Shown here piece after piece: positions 6,027 through 6,371 of a stretch of 6,371 nucleotides of DNA. A model generated the notes under the pieces. That model saw nothing but the letters and a program-made list of their open reading frames with translations. It did not search any database and had not been told where the DNA came from. This DNA is from an uncultured Oscillospiraceae bacterium (GTDB lineage: Bacteria > Bacillota_A > Clostridia > Oscillospirales > Acutalibacteraceae), in NCBI GenBank assembly GCA_905211185.1, contig CAJLZR010000050.1:1-6371 (forward strand), given 5' to 3'. The position numbers and the translations under genes are program-made. The stretch's first letter is position 1, and every line of letters begins with the position of its first letter.

Positions 6027-6103
6027 TACTACAACTATTCAGGTAAATCACAAAAGATGATACGATTTTTGAAAGTCAACTATCAGAGTAACAAATTTGA
6101 TTT
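6027..6103 (+). pseudogene. Relic of the 3' end of a second metallopeptidase gene
   Basis: Bases 6057-6103 match 4398-4444 of the metallopeptidase gene at 39 of 47 positions without gaps. The same frame gives QKMIRFLKVNYQSNKFDL against DKMIELLKTDYQNNKFDF, and the preceding NYSGKS corresponds loosely to NYGYD. No start, signal peptide or HExxH lies upstream, since the calpain-like gene ends only 35 bases before, so it is a tail left by deletion or recombination. The similarity stops where the ribosome binding site of the next gene begins. Confidence 0.7.
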
Positions 6104-6109
6104 AGGAGG
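6104..6109 (+). promoter_or_regulatory. Ribosome binding site of the pyrophosphatase-like gene
   Basis: A perfect AGGAGG nine bases before ATG 6119, directly after the metallopeptidase relic. It supports the chosen start. Confidence 0.8.
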
Positions 6110-6118
6110 TAAGCGCGA

Positions 6119-6371
6119 ATGCAAATAAACGAAAAATTTTGGAAATATATGCAAAGACTCGTAGACGAATCAGAAATAGTAATAGATCGCCCTAAAGGCT
6201 CTTGCCATCCAAAATTTCCCGAAACTATTTACATAACCGATTATGGATATTTAAAAAATACGGGTTCATCAGACAGAATGGACATAGATGTATATATCGG
6301 AAGCAGAAAAAATCGTGAAATCTGTGCGGCGGCAATCACGGTCAATTTTGTTAAAAGAGATTCTGAAATTA
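6119..6371 (+). CDS. Inorganic-pyrophosphatase-like protein, 3' end off window
   Basis: The first 84 codons of a gene that runs past the window edge. The product resembles the family I soluble inorganic pyrophosphatases, in the divergent clostridial group that databases name simply inorganic pyrophosphatase; the classic reaction is hydrolysis of PPi to two phosphates with magnesium. Visible marks are IVIDRPKGSCHPKFP at residues 20-34 (Lys26 in the RPKG position), TDYGYLKNT at 40-48, and SDRMDIDVYIGS at 51-62. In the E. coli enzyme the metal-binding acidic cluster reads D65-G-D67-P-V-D70. Here D52 and D57 keep the outer positions but M54 stands at the place of D67, so catalysis or substrate may differ; this alignment was made by eye. 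It may be transcribed with the upstream protease genes, as no terminator or clear promoter is seen in the 126-base gap. Confidence 0.75.
   Translation, partial: MQINEKFWKYMQRLVDESEIVIDRPKGSCHPKFPETIYITDYGYLKNTGSSDRMDIDVYIGSRKNREICAAAITVNFVKRDSEI

Noticed and set aside
1..6371. CRISPR array, tRNA or rRNA genes, insertion sequence or transposase
   Set aside because: No regularly spaced repeats, no recognisable RNA gene, no transposase motifs or terminal inverted repeats seen on either strand.

Overview
The window reads as a low-GC, AT-rich chromosomal segment from a Bacillota-like (Firmicutes, probably clostridial) bacterium. This rests on strong purine-rich ribosome binding sites of the AGGAGG type, sigma-A style promoters, a Fe-S-cluster RlmD/RlmCD-type rRNA methyltransferase and a Fic protein of a type common in Clostridia. 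The standard genetic code fits: TGA ends rlmD, and no in-frame TGA occurs in the intact genes. Taxonomy is inference only; there is no rRNA or tRNA gene here.

Layout. (1) 1-762, plus strand: the 3' part of a Fic-family gene, broken by a one-base frameshift and an in-frame TGA. (2) 762-843: a short convergent gap with a weak candidate terminator for the minus-strand operon. (3) 843-2731, minus strand: a two-gene operon, rlmD followed by a RimJ/RimL-type GNAT acetyltransferase. Stop and start overlap as ATGA, and two candidate promoters lie upstream, one straddled by a near-perfect dyad. (4) 2732-3157: non-coding apart from these sites. (5) 3158 to about 3410, minus strand: a decayed C-terminal fragment of a DUF1016/YhcG-type PDDEXK nuclease gene. 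(6) 3403-6371, plus strand: a promoter, then a secreted HExxH metallopeptidase, a calpain-like cysteine protease, a short relic of a second metallopeptidase gene, and the start of an inorganic-pyrophosphatase-like gene that runs off the window.

How it fits together. The left half is a housekeeping rRNA-modification operon next to a dead or dying Fic gene. The right half looks like accessory DNA: two unrelated proteases, one exported and one with no visible export signal, lie 74 bp apart in the same direction. The tail of a paralogous metallopeptidase sits just before the pyrophosphatase start, which suggests the cassette once held at least two metallopeptidase copies. Three separate gene remnants within 6.4 kb point to turnover. 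The most interesting unit is the metallopeptidase-calpain pair, because bacterial calpain-like proteases are sparsely characterised and this one carries a long N-terminal region that I do not recognise.
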